A stretch of DNA of 64,000 bases from Deltaproteobacteria bacterium HGW-Deltaproteobacteria-13 (GTDB taxonomy: Bacteria > Desulfobacterota > Syntrophia > Syntrophales > Smithellaceae). The position numbers and the translations under genes are program-made. Positions 27,263-35,395 of the stretch are shown in pieces (the first letter of the stretch is position 1; each line of letters starts with the position of its first letter). A model generated the notes under the pieces. It did no database searches and was not told where the DNA came from. It saw only the letters and a program-made list of their open reading frames with translations. The stretch covers positions 1 to 64,000 of the forward strand of contig PHBJ01000008.1 in the NCBI GenBank assembly GCA_002840555.1, given 5' to 3'.

Positions 27263-28336
27263 ATGAGTGATGCAGATAAAATCAAACGTCTTCTGAACCG
27301 CCAACTATTGACCTGGTACAGGCGCAATCAACGCTCCCTTCCCTGGCGGGAAACGAGCGATCCTTACCGAATCTGGATTTCGGAGATCATGCTCCAGCAA
27401 ACGCAGGTTGATACGGTCATCCCTTACTATCATCGTTTCCTGAAAGCTTTTCCCACGGTTTCGTCGCTGGCCCGCGCCCCCTTGCAGGATGTTCTCAAAG
27501 TTTGGGAAAATCTGGGTTACTATTCGCGGGCCAGAAATATTCACGCTGCCGCCAGGGTGATCGTTGAGAAGTTTAGTGGCCGGATCCCCGATAATTTGGA
27601 AGCGATTAAAACACTGCCCGGTATAGGCCAATACAGCGCCGGTGCAATCTTGAGCATTGCCTATGGACAGGCACATCCTGCCGTGGACGGCAACGTCCGC
27701 CGGATTTTATGCCGTCTTTTTGCCATCCGCAAACCAATTGACGACGCACAGGAGAAAAAGCAATTATTCGAACTTGCCGCGTCGCTGATACCTGCCAGAC
27801 ATCCCGGCGATTTCAACCAGGCCCTGATGGATCTGGGAGCAACGATCTGTAAACCAAAGAATCCGGATTGTTCCCGTTGTCCCGTAGCCAATCTCTGTCA
27901 GGCACAGCTCAACAATTTACAAAACGTTCTTCCGATAATCAGAAAGGCCCCCGCAATTCCTTATCGACAGGCGGTTGCGGCCGTCATCAGAAATTTAGAT
28001 GGTCTGCTGCTGGTTGTTCAGCGGCCCGCGTCAGGATTGCTGGCCTCTTTATGGAAACTACCCGGCGGTTTTATCAAAGCAGGTGAAGACACGGAAAAAA
28101 GTTTGAGGCGTAGCGTGAAAGAAGAATTGGGGATTTCCATCCGGACGGGAAAACATCTGACCTCGGTCAACCATACCTACACGCACTTCCGCATAACCCT
28201 TCACGCATACGAATGCCGCTTGCTGAAAGGCACGCCCAAACCGCTTGAGTGCCAGAATTGGCGCTGGGCATCGCTTACTGATTTAAAGAAATTGCCTTTG
28301 TCGAAGATTGACAGAATGATTCTGGCGGAAATTTAA
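27263..28336 (+). CDS. mutY: A/G-specific adenine DNA glycosylase MutY
   Basis: This 357-residue enzyme removes adenine mispaired with 8-oxoguanine. Visible are the catalytic glutamate in E-I-M-L-Q-Q-T-Q-V (Glu41), the helix-hairpin-helix L-P-G-I-G-Q-Y-S-A-G-A-I, the catalytic aspartate in V-D-G-N-V-R-R (Asp142), a 4Fe-4S site C-x6-C-x2-C-x5-C (Cys196, 203, 206, 212) and a C-terminal NUDIX-like MutY domain that recognises 8-oxoG (L-P-G-G-F near 270). The ATG at 27263 is preferred over in-frame TTG/ATG codons from 27230 because it begins at the usual length. Convergent with the next gene. Confidence 0.94.
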   Translation: MSDADKIKRLLNRQLLTWYRRNQRSLPWRETSDPYRIWISEIMLQQTQVDTVIPYYHRFLKAFPTVSSLARAPLQDVLKVWENLGYYSRARNIHAAARVIVEKFSGRIPDNLEAIKTLPGIGQYSAGAILSIAYGQAHPAVDGNVRRILCRLFAIRKPIDDAQEKKQLFELAASLIPARHPGDFNQALMDLGATICKPKNPDCSRCPVANLCQAQLNNLQNVLPIIRKAPAIPYRQAVAAVIRNLDGLLLVVQRPASGLLASLWKLPGGFIKAGEDTEKSLRRSVKEELGISIRTGKHLTSVNHTYTHFRITLHAYECRLLKGTPKPLECQNWRWASLTDLKKLPLSKIDRMILAEI

Positions 28337-28337
28337 T

Positions 28338-28778
28338 TTATGATACTTTTTCAAAGTACGCGTCCGTGATCCCGTCCAGCAGCTGAACCGCGCTGATTTT
28401 CACGACAATGATTTCCGTATCGGGATCATTAAAAATATTTTTCAATTCGGGATGCTTCTCAAACAATCGTGCCCGAACAGACAGCAGTGTAGTTTTATCA
28501 ATGTTTCTTTGAAACGTCCCCGCGACAGTCAGGGCTTTCGTTTGCCGCTCCGGGCCTGTACCTCCTGCCGCTTGCCTGGAATCAATAAGCAGGCTGACTG
28601 AAGGATTGGTGATTAAATTCCGGTATTTCTTCGTTTCCTTATGCGTCGCCATGTAAATTTCCCGACAGTCGTCATCCGCGGCATAAGACATTAATGAACA
28701 ATGCGGCTTACCTTCAGACACGGTGGCCAGAACGCATATCTTGTTTGCTTCAATCAGTTCCCGAATATCTTTGCGCAT
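28338..28778 (-). CDS. Pyridoxamine 5'-phosphate oxidase-fold protein
   Basis: The 146-residue protein fits the PPOX-class split-barrel FMN-binding family: I-C-V-L-A-T-V-x-x-G-x-P-H-C-S-L-M near 15-30, I-Y-M-A-T-H-x-E-T-K-K-Y-x-N-L-x-x-N-P-x-V-S-L-L-I-D near 42-68. True PNP oxidases carry additional substrate residues not seen here, so it is more likely a flavin- or heme-binding reductase of unknown substrate. GGAG upstream of the start. Its stop lies one base from the stop of mutY. Confidence 0.8.
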   Translation of the reverse strand: MRKDIRELIEANKICVLATVSEGKPHCSLMSYAADDDCREIYMATHKETKKYRNLITNPSVSLLIDSRQAAGGTGPERQTKALTVAGTFQRNIDKTTLLSVRARLFEKHPELKNIFNDPDTEIIVVKISAVQLLDGITDAYFEKVS

Positions 28779-28930
28779 CGCGTTGCTCCTTCATCAGGGT
28801 GTAATTTTATGGGCGATTTTACCATAAACACGTTTAAATATTAAATAAGTATTTCGGCTTAAATATGCACGTTGGATTATTTAATAAACCGTGGTAGTTG
28901 ATTTATATTAATTTATTGAGGACAGATTAC

Positions 28931-29122
28931 ATGTTTGGAAATAACCGCACCGATATTAAAGTGGGCGCACGCGTCAAGGTTGTGCAGAAGCAGGACCAAC
29001 GAATAGGCACACTCACCGAAGGCGTTGTGCGAGACATTCTCACGAAGTCAGCCACCCATCCGCACGGCATCAAGGTGCGCCTGGAAGGCGGGATTGTGGG
29101 CAGAGTTAAAGAGATTCTCTGA
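28931..29122 (+). CDS. YwbE-family protein (DUF2196)
   Basis: The 63-residue protein reads I-K-V-G-A-R-V-K-V-V-Q-K-x-D-Q-R-T/I-G-x-L-T-E-G-V-V-x-D-I-L-T-K-S-x-x-H-P-H-G-I-K-V-R-L, which is the whole YwbE family pattern. It is a small SH3-like protein of unknown function. The start at 28931 has GAGGA seven bases upstream; an extension to 28898 is not supported. Confidence 0.9.
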   Translation: MFGNNRTDIKVGARVKVVQKQDQRIGTLTEGVVRDILTKSATHPHGIKVRLEGGIVGRVKEIL

Positions 29123-29169
29123 TTGCACATTTGAGGCGGGTACTAACAATTAGCAATAGTGATCGGCAG

Positions 29170-29511
29170 TCACTTTTTCAGATCATTTATCATGTAATCA
29201 ATCAAGGCTTTGGTCTCTTCATCAGTTAGGGGAACCGGCCGCATCACGCCCTGTCCTTTCTTCAGAACAGACTTGATCTTTTTTTCACTAACTCCCTTCC
29301 ATGCATCTGAGTTTGAGAAATCCTTTGGTCTGAATTGTTTGTAATAGGCGGATTCATAATCTCCATCACTCTTAATGATGTGGCAAACCTGGCAATTAGC
29401 CTTAAAGATCATCTTGCCTGCTGTGTAATCTACGCTTAGAGCCTTTCCGGGAAAAAGAGTGACTAATAAAGTCAATACCACCATCGAAAGCACATATTGA
29501 TTTGCTGTCAT
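29170..29511 (-). CDS. Small secreted monoheme c-type cytochrome
   Basis: The 113-residue protein has a signal peptide (cleavage near A-L-S-V, residue 25) and one heme-binding motif C-Q-V-C-H at about 40-44. A methionine in G-V-M-R-P-V-P-L-T-D-E-E near 90 is the likely distal ligand, followed by the closing helix E-T-K-A-L-I-D-Y-M. This is a class I periplasmic electron carrier. The redox partner is not encoded nearby. AAAGGGTG lies upstream of the start. Confidence 0.88.
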   Translation of the reverse strand: MTANQYVLSMVVLTLLVTLFPGKALSVDYTAGKMIFKANCQVCHIIKSDGDYESAYYKQFRPKDFSNSDAWKGVSEKKIKSVLKKGQGVMRPVPLTDEETKALIDYMINDLKK

Positions 29512-29535
29512 ATGATCACACCCTTTAATTATTAT

Positions 29536-29608
29536 TGCTGGTTCAATCTTGTAGATTGAATCAGTGGTTAATCAAATCAACGGTTCAATCAGAATGATTG
29601 AACCAGCA
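29536..29608. repeat. Palindromic element (nested inverted repeats, MITE-like)
   Basis: A 13-base perfect inverted repeat (TGCTGGTTCAATC at 29536-29548, its complement at 29596-29608) encloses inner copies of the same GATTGAA/GGTTCAATC words. The 73-base element lies right upstream of the cytochrome gene. It has no coding capacity. It could be a small mobile palindrome or a regulatory hairpin. Confidence 0.55.
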
Positions 29609-29654
29609 TCAAGTTTTAATATCAGCGGAAGAGTATTTGAAAACAAAAATTTTT

Positions 29655-29685
29655 CTGGATTCCGGTCTTCGCCGGAATGACAACC
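29655..29685. repeat. Dispersed hairpin repeat, copy 1
   Basis: CTGGATTCCGG-TCTTC-GCCGGAATGACAA is a hairpin-forming element. A second copy is at 38639 with compensating changes in the stem, indicating a dispersed family conserved for structure. Confidence 0.55.
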
Positions 29686-29692
29686 TTGCGAC

Positions 29693-29735
29693 AATGCCGG
29701 ATATGCAGGTGATTGGCACCTGCATATCCGGCATT
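29693..29735 (-). terminator. 19-bp hairpin downstream of the aminotransferase gene
   Basis: A perfect 19-bp stem (arms 29693-29711 and 29717-29735) with a 5-base loop ATTGG lies 11 bases beyond the stop of the minus-strand aminotransferase. No T-run follows in either direction, so it may be a stabilising hairpin or a repeat instead of a classical terminator. Confidence 0.5.
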
Positions 29736-29746
29736 AATCTTCATAA

Positions 29747-31000
29747 TTATTTTGCTGCGCTGTCAAATTCCGCTGACGCCAGTTTGATGCACACAGCCAG
29801 AATCTCAATCGCTTTTTCCAGTTCGACAATTGGCGGCCGGGTCGGTGAAATCCGGATATTGGCATCCTTGGGGTCCTTGCCGAAAGGAAACGTCGCGCCC
29901 GCCGGTGTGATGGCCACGCCTGCCTCTTTGCAGAGCGCCACGGCTCGTTTGGCGACCGGCTTTGTCGTGTCCAGACTGATGAAATAACCGCCCTCCGGGT
30001 TGCTCCAGGCGGCCAAACCTGTTGCGCCAAGTTCTCTGGAGAGCACTTTTTGAGTAATATCAAATTTGGGTTTGAGCAGTTTGGCATGATCTTTCATGAT
30101 ACCGGCAACCCCGCCCGGATAAGCGTTCAGAAATTTCACATGGCGCAACTGCTCCGCCTTGTTGGGTCCGATGAACATGGTCCCGAAGAGTTTGGAAATA
30201 TACGCCAAGTTGGCTGTGCTTGTCGCCATAAAACCCAGCCCCGCGCCGGAAAACGTGATTTTGGATGTGGAACCGAAAAGATAAACCCTGTTGGGGTTTC
30301 CCGCTTCCTCGCAGGCGCGCAGAAGATTTTTCGGCTTTGGGGGATTATCCACCAGATGGTGAACGACATAGGCATCATCGGCAAAGATAGTAAAATCAGG
30401 CGCGGCTGTTTTCATGGAAGCCAGTCTTTTTACGGTGTCGTCGGAGACCGTGTCTCCGGTGGGATTGGAATAGGTGGGAACAAAAAGAATTCCCTTGACG
30501 GCAGGATCAGCCGCCGCGGCTTTTTCGACCTCATTCATATCCGGCCCGTCTTTCGTCATTTTGACCTGAATCAGATCGAATCCCAATTCGGAAAGAAGCA
30601 GAAAGTGCCGGTCATAGCCGGGCACGGTGACGATCATCTTCGGCTTACCGGTTTTACACCAGGGCGCGGAGCTTCCGTTAAGCCCCCGCAGGAGCGCCCA
30701 CATCAGAACCTTGGAGAGGATGAGCAGGCTGGCATTGTTGCCGACCATTGTTTCTTCCGCTTTCGCGCCTAAGATTCCGGAAAATAACTCACGGGCTTCC
30801 GGCAGGCCCAAAACGCCGCCTGGATAATTACGGATATCGAAGCCGCTTTGAGTCTTGGTGTCCTTCTCCGTGACAATGCCGAGCAGGGCATTCGACAGAT
30901 CCAAATTATCATCCCCCGGCTGGCCGCGTTCAATATTCAATTTCAAGCCAAGCCCTTTGAGGGATTCATAACGCAACTGCAAGTCTTTCAAGCTTTCCAT
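29747..31000 (-). CDS. PLP-dependent aminotransferase (aspartate aminotransferase-like, PF12897)
   Basis: This 417-residue fold-type I aminotransferase has G-N-N-A-S-L near residue 85, P-G-Y-D-R-H near 130, P-x-Y-x-N-P-T-G-D near 175, F-A-D-D-A-Y near 206 and the PLP lysine in S-T-S-K-I-T-F-S-G-A-G near 245. The set matches the subgroup often annotated as aspartate or alanine aminotransferase; the precise amino donor is not clear. The start at 31000 is preferred over the upstream ATGs because GGAG lies six bases before it. It is 27 bases downstream of the AICAR transformylase gene and probably co-transcribed. Confidence 0.85.
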   Translation of the reverse strand: MESLKDLQLRYESLKGLGLKLNIERGQPGDDNLDLSNALLGIVTEKDTKTQSGFDIRNYPGGVLGLPEARELFSGILGAKAEETMVGNNASLLILSKVLMWALLRGLNGSSAPWCKTGKPKMIVTVPGYDRHFLLLSELGFDLIQVKMTKDGPDMNEVEKAAAADPAVKGILFVPTYSNPTGDTVSDDTVKRLASMKTAAPDFTIFADDAYVVHHLVDNPPKPKNLLRACEEAGNPNRVYLFGSTSKITFSGAGLGFMATSTANLAYISKLFGTMFIGPNKAEQLRHVKFLNAYPGGVAGIMKDHAKLLKPKFDITQKVLSRELGATGLAAWSNPEGGYFISLDTTKPVAKRAVALCKEAGVAITPAGATFPFGKDPKDANIRISPTRPPIVELEKAIEILAVCIKLASAEFDSAAK

Positions 31001-31027
31001 ATTTAACTCCATCATTTTTTATCAGTT

Positions 31028-32206
31028 TTAATGGTGGAACAACCTCAGGCCGCAAAAGGCCATGGCAATACCGTATTTGTTGCAGGTGTCAATGACCTGC
31101 TGGTCACGGATGGAACCGCCGGCCTCGACAATGGCGGTCACGCCGCTGCGCTGCGCGCGTTCAATGTTGTCGCCGAAGGGGAAGAACGCGTCACTGCCCA
31201 GGCAAACGCCTGTTACTTTGCTCAGCCATTTTTGCTTCTGAGCCTTGGTTAAGGGTTTGGGCTGCTTTGTAAATGTTTGGGCCCAAACGTTGTCGCCTAT
31301 AACGTCTTCAGGTGTATCGCCCAGATAAACGTCAGTGGCATTGTCGCGATTGGGTTTGGCAACATCGTCACGGAAAGGCAGATTCAGCACCTTGGGCATA
31401 TGGCGCAGTTGCCAGTTGTCGGCCTTTTGGCCGGCCAGGCGGGTGCAGTGAATGCGGCTCTGTTGTCCCGCGCCTACGCCGATGACCTGTCCGTCCTGCA
31501 CGTAGCAAACGCTGTTGGACTGCGTGTATTTCAGAGTAATCAGGCTCACGACCAAGTCGCGTTTCTGCGCGTCGGTTAGAGTTTTGTTTTCGGTCACCAT
31601 GTTTTCCAGCATACGGCTGTCGATTTTTAAATCGTTTCGGCCCTGCTCGAAAGTAATGCCATACACCTGCTTGTGCTCCAGGGAGACGGGCACGTAGTTG
31701 GCATCGATTTTAACCACGTTGTAGTTGCCGCCCTTCTTGGATTTTAGAATCTCCAGTGCTTCCGGCTCATAGCCCGGAGCAATAATACCGTCAGTGACTT
31801 CAGACTTGATGATCTTCGCCGTGGGCACGTCGCACACGTCACTCAGCGCGATCCAGTCGCCGAAACTGCTCATGCGGTCGGCACCGCGGGCGCGCGCGTA
31901 GGCACAGGCCAGCTTGGAGAGCTTCATTTTGGGATCGATGTGATACATTTTGCGCAGAACTCTGTCCAGCGGATAGCCCAGCGCCGCTCCGGCGGGAGAG
32001 ACATGTTTAAAGGAGGCCGCCGCAACCATGCCGGTATTTTCCTTCAGCTCTTTCACCAGCTGCCAGCTGTTGAACGCGTCCAAAAAGTTGATATATCCGG
32101 GCTTGCCGTTCAGGACCTCAACAGGCAGATTGCCGCCGTCCGCCATAAAGATTCTGGCGGGTTTCTGGTTGGGGTTGCAGCCGTATTTTAGTTGTATTTC
32201 GTTCAT
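31028..32206 (-). CDS. Stand-alone AICAR formyltransferase (purine step 9)
   Basis: The 392-residue protein corresponds to the C-terminal formyltransferase half of PurH: L-K-Y-G-C-N-P-N-Q-K-P-A near the start, A-A-S-F-K-H-V-S-P-A-G-A-A near 65, K-Y-T-Q-S-N-S-V-C-Y near 228, G-Q-Q-S-R-I-H-C-T-R near 250 and S-D-A-F-F-P-F-x-D near 340. It transfers the formyl group from 10-formyl-THF to AICAR. The N-terminal IMP cyclohydrolase domain is absent and is supplied by the separate gene three bases upstream. A split layout like this is known in some bacteria. Confidence 0.92.
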   Translation of the reverse strand: MNEIQLKYGCNPNQKPARIFMADGGNLPVEVLNGKPGYINFLDAFNSWQLVKELKENTGMVAAASFKHVSPAGAALGYPLDRVLRKMYHIDPKMKLSKLACAYARARGADRMSSFGDWIALSDVCDVPTAKIIKSEVTDGIIAPGYEPEALEILKSKKGGNYNVVKIDANYVPVSLEHKQVYGITFEQGRNDLKIDSRMLENMVTENKTLTDAQKRDLVVSLITLKYTQSNSVCYVQDGQVIGVGAGQQSRIHCTRLAGQKADNWQLRHMPKVLNLPFRDDVAKPNRDNATDVYLGDTPEDVIGDNVWAQTFTKQPKPLTKAQKQKWLSKVTGVCLGSDAFFPFGDNIERAQRSGVTAIVEAGGSIRDQQVIDTCNKYGIAMAFCGLRLFHH

Positions 32207-32209
32207 TGA

Positions 32210-32938
32210 TTATCCCTCCACTACTTTATATTTGTTGATGATAACGTCTTTGCAGGTTTGTGTCGCGAGATCGATGGCGCGCACAAACAGGCTCACCTTG
32301 TTGTCCTCGTTTAATGCTTTCCAAAGTTTGGCGGCGTATTTATCGGGATCATCCTCGTCTACGATGACATGTAAAGGCTCTCCGACGAAACTGGGAATCG
32401 GCGTACCGTTGCACTTGTAGGTGCTGATGAAGTGCCCCTCACCGGCGACGGGCTCCGAATAATCAAAAGTAAAACGTTGCACGCTCTTTTCGTTTCCGTC
32501 GCAGCTCTTCAAAATACTAAGTTTATAATCGCCCGTGCACATATCCACCACGCCGGAAATGCGGGGCGTCCAGTTGGGGCCGTCGTCTTCAAAGGTGCGG
32601 GTGTCCAGCGCGGCTTCAAAGCCAAAGCCGGGAAAATCGTCGCCGGCCAGAAAATCATAGATGGTATTGGTCTGATCACCGTTGGTCACAATCGACGTTT
32701 TGTCGAAAGTCAGCACCGGGTTGTAAATAATCAGGTGCGGGTCCGTCATTTTGGAAGGGTCGGCGGCCATGGTGCGAATGCCGCCGTCAATGGGGTCAAA
32801 AACGCGGTTGCGGCTGTTTGTGCTGCGGCCCATGATAAAGTAGGCAATCATAGCTTTTCCGCCGGGCGTAATCCCTAAGCAGATGCCGCGTCCCGGATAA
32901 TCGTTTGCGGCCAGAAATTCGTATAAGTTCGCTGTCAT
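32210..32938 (-). CDS. IMP cyclohydrolase, PurO-like
   Basis: The 242-residue protein resembles archaeal-type PurO (PF07826), which closes FAICAR to IMP: P-G-R-G-I-C-L-G near 15, I-M-G-R-S-x-x-S-R-N-R-V near 35, D-P-H-L-I-I-Y-N-P near 65, V-T-N-G-D-Q-T-N-T-I near 85 and W-T-P-R-I-S-G near 120. It replaces the missing N-terminal half of PurH and directly precedes the AICAR transformylase gene, so the two complete the last purine steps. GGAGA lies before the ATG and a consensus promoter is at 32988. Confidence 0.9.
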   Translation of the reverse strand: MTANLYEFLAANDYPGRGICLGITPGGKAMIAYFIMGRSTNSRNRVFDPIDGGIRTMAADPSKMTDPHLIIYNPVLTFDKTSIVTNGDQTNTIYDFLAGDDFPGFGFEAALDTRTFEDDGPNWTPRISGVVDMCTGDYKLSILKSCDGNEKSVQRFTFDYSEPVAGEGHFISTYKCNGTPIPSFVGEPLHVIVDEDDPDKYAAKLWKALNEDNKVSLFVRAIDLATQTCKDVIINKYKVVEG

Positions 32939-32987
32939 TTTTTACTTTTCTCCTTGATTATGAATGAGAAATTATTTTCGTGGCGGG

Positions 32988-33016
32988 AGTATATGAAGAG
33001 ACGATTCGTATGTCAA
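32988..33016 (-). promoter_or_regulatory. Sigma-70 promoter of the PurO/AICAR transformylase/aminotransferase operon
   Basis: On the minus strand TTGACA (33016-33011) and TATACT (32993-32988) are separated by 17 bases, nearly perfect consensus, 50 bases before the PurO-like start. Confidence 0.8.
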
Positions 33017-33153
33017 CTAGATTTGGATTAAATATTATAATGGTCTAAATAGAATTTGACCTAACAGTGAGTGTCAATATAATCAATAACTTCAGGTAAG
33101 TCTCAATTTCCAATTTTATAATTTTATTTTAGATTATAACCTGTGATAGACAA

Positions 33154-33372
33154 CGAATATTTTTAAAGCCTTATTTGTCGCAAGTCGCGGAAGCAAGAAA
33201 CGGCGGGCAAATTGAAATTTTGGGGGGACGGTTTACAAACCAGATCGTTTTGTATATAGATGAGTGCCTCGAAGGAGTAAGAAGGTTTATGGATTCCGAT
33301 TTTTCAGACCCGCTGAATATTGGTTCCGAAGAAATGGTTGCTATAAATAAATTGGCGGAGACGGACTGAAAA
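33154..33372 (+). pseudogene. C-terminal remnant of a GDP-mannose 3,5-epimerase-like gene
   Basis: The frame ending at 33369 reads V-A-E-A-R-N-G-G-Q-I-E-I, then Y-I-D-E-C-L-E-G-V-R-R-F-M-D-S-D-F and N-I-G-S-E-E-M-V-A-I-N-K-L-A, the C-terminal part of extended SDR epimerases of the GDP-mannose 3,5-epimerase type. Between them, the expected W-G-D-G-x-Q-T-R-S-F appears in the +1 frame (33219-33250), so there are two compensating frameshifts. The normal last ~40 residues and all the N-terminal NAD-binding part are missing. It is a decayed leftover directly upstream of a fucosyltransferase gene, whose donor is also a GDP-sugar. Confidence 0.75.
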
Positions 33373-33379
33373 AATACCA

Positions 33380-34330
33380 ATGGATAGAAGAGCAGGTCAA
33401 CAAAAACAAAACGGCGCAATTATCATGCGTATACAAGAAGGCCTGGGCAACCAGTTATTTCAGTATGCTCTGGGGAAACAGCTTTCTATCATCCATAAAA
33501 GACCTCTTAAGCTGGATTTGAGTCATTTCACACAGACCGATCCGGATCCGCGAAAAGGGATACGAATATATTGCCTGAAGCATTTTAACATCCATGCTCA
33601 AATTGCCGAACCGGAGGATACGGCATCTTTCCAAAAGTGTTTTAAAAATAATTTGTACGGCAAAGTCTGGCGTCGTACCGGTCGTTTGGTTAAATACTAT
33701 AAACGTTCCTGCATTATAGAACCGCCGAAACAATCCTGGGTTTTTGACCCCAATCTTTTAAACGGGTCGCTTAAGGCGAATGTCTATTTCGTCGGTTACT
33801 GGCAAACCGAAAAATATTTTACTTCTATCGAGAATATAATCCGCAATGACTTCATTCTTAAAGATGTACCGGATGAGGTAAATAGAAAAATGCTGGCAGA
33901 AATAGATTTTGATTCTTCGAGTTCCGTTTGTATTCATGTCAGGCACGGTGATAACGCTACCCCAAAAGTATTAGAACATGGTATTTTACCATTAAGTTAT
34001 TACTACAAAGCCATAGAAGATTTAATTAAAACCGTTAAAAGTCCGCATTTTTACGTTTTTTCCGATGATCCGGAATGGGCAAAAGAAAATCTGCGTTTGG
34101 ATTACCCCTCAACTTTTGTCAGCCACAATGGCGATAAAAAAAATTATGAAGATTTGAGGTTGATGAGTTATTGCAAGCATCATATTATAGGCAACAGTAC
34201 TTTTAGCTGGTGGGGGGCGTGGCTCGGAAAAAAGCCGGGGCAATTAGTTTATGCGCCAAAACGTTACTTTTTACACATAGATCCACCTTTAGATCTTTAT
34301 CCGGCGTCTTGGAAACTAATCGAAATATAA
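33380..34330 (+). CDS. GT11-family alpha-1,2-fucosyltransferase-like protein
   Basis: The 316-residue protein has the family start G-L-G-N-Q-L-F-Q-Y-A-L-G, the donor-site H-V-R-H-G-D near 190 (H-V-R-R-G-D in most members), Y-Y-Y-K-A near 215, F-S-D-D-P-E-W near 238 and the closing I-G-N-S-T-F-S-W-W-G-A-W-L. These enzymes transfer fucose (sometimes another sugar) from GDP-fucose to galactose in surface glycans. The start at 33380 gives a 15-residue polar leader; an internal ATG at 33425 would begin at the conserved motif. AT-richer than its neighbours, and beside an epimerase remnant, which suggests horizontal exchange. Confidence 0.88.
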   Translation: MDRRAGQQKQNGAIIMRIQEGLGNQLFQYALGKQLSIIHKRPLKLDLSHFTQTDPDPRKGIRIYCLKHFNIHAQIAEPEDTASFQKCFKNNLYGKVWRRTGRLVKYYKRSCIIEPPKQSWVFDPNLLNGSLKANVYFVGYWQTEKYFTSIENIIRNDFILKDVPDEVNRKMLAEIDFDSSSSVCIHVRHGDNATPKVLEHGILPLSYYYKAIEDLIKTVKSPHFYVFSDDPEWAKENLRLDYPSTFVSHNGDKKNYEDLRLMSYCKHHIIGNSTFSWWGAWLGKKPGQLVYAPKRYFLHIDPPLDLYPASWKLIEI

Positions 34331-34725
34331 TTACGGATAGGTCAAATCTTTGCTTGGCTCATTGATGATCGGGGATTACAATCTCCTGAAGACTTTTTAG
34401 CATTCTCCGCAGACTTTCGGATCGATTGAATAAAAAAATCCCGTGATCACCCATCATGCTGATCAAGATATTCTTAAGATATTGGAAAATACACGGCCTG
34501 CTTTTTACTTTGCGAAAAGTAAAAAAAGGCTTAATCAAATTTATTCAATTCCTTTTTGATGCAGAGTGCGTGGGCTATGGCAGTTTCTCCGTGAGCGCGC
34601 CGATAATTGCGGGCTGTTCGGGGAACAGGCCCTAAATATAGAATTGGACCTTGCAAATACTGACCCAATACGCTAAAGATACACAAATTTAAGCAGTAAT
34701 CCTATCTACATACAAAGGAGCTTGC
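34331..34725. other. Intergenic region before purE, no supported gene
   Basis: Nearly 400 AT-rich bases contain an imperfect A/T-rich inverted repeat near 34500-34530 and a bulged GGGC-TGTTC/GAACAGGCCC hairpin at 34611-34632, but no frame with a ribosome site. A weak promoter (TTGCAA near 34650, TAAAGA 17 bases on) may serve purE. Confidence 0.4.
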
Positions 34726-35241
34726 ATGAAAGCAAACAGCGCCAAAAAAAATGTCCTGGTCAGCGTGGTGATGGGCAGTGATTCGGATTTGCCCATTATG
34801 ACCGAAGCAACAAAAGTACTGGAAGATTTCGGCATTGATCATGAGCTGATTTTAACTTCGGCGCATCGCACACCGCTGCGGACAACAAAGTTCGCCGCTT
34901 CAGCGGCCGGACGCGGCGTTAAGGTGATTATTGTCGGAGCAGGCGCAGCCGCTCATCTTGCGGGTGTAATTGCTTCGCAGACAACCCTGCCGGTCATCGG
35001 AATACCTATCAATGCCACAGCTCTGAACGGGCTTGACGCCCTGCTTTCCACCGTGCAAATGCCCGGTGGAATTCCGGTAGCCACAATGGCTATAGGCAAA
35101 GCCGGAGCTAAAAACGCCGCTTTATTTGCAGCGCGCATCCTTGCCCTCGAAGATAAAGAACTCAGCGCGAAGCTTTCCGCGTATGTAAAAAAAATGGCGA
35201 AGGATGTCGAAAAAAAGCATAAAAATCTAACTACCTCGTAA
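34726..35241 (+). CDS. purE: N5-carboxyaminoimidazole ribonucleotide mutase PurE
   Basis: The 171-residue protein converts N5-CAIR to CAIR in purine synthesis. The family motif [12 protein letters not shown] opens the protein, followed by S-A-H-R-T-P (catalytic His), [11 protein letters not shown] and [15 protein letters not shown]. This is the bacterial class I type. AAAGGAG precedes the ATG. No purK follows; it may lie elsewhere. Confidence 0.96.
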   Translation: MKANSAKKNVLVSVVMGSDSDLPIMTEATKVLEDFGIDHELILTSAHRTPLRTTKFAASAAGRGVKVIIVGAGAAAHLAGVIASQTTLPVIGIPINATALNGLDALLSTVQMPGGIPVATMAIGKAGAKNAALFAARILALEDKELSAKLSAYVKKMAKDVEKKHKNLTTS

Positions 35242-35395
35242 ATCGTCCGGATGCTGCGTTGCGCTGCATCCCTCCCCGTGTCGGAGCACGGGGCAGGTTT
35301 GTTGCGATGTACACGAAAAGTACACCTCACTCCTCGTGCTTTGCGCGCCTTGCCTGCGGTCTATTTACAAGGTAGTCTAACATAAGGAAATTTGA

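Noticed and set aside
34331-34725. Possible short gene or RNA before purE
   Set aside because: Short frames lack ribosome sites and the hairpins are imperfect; nothing matches a known RNA.
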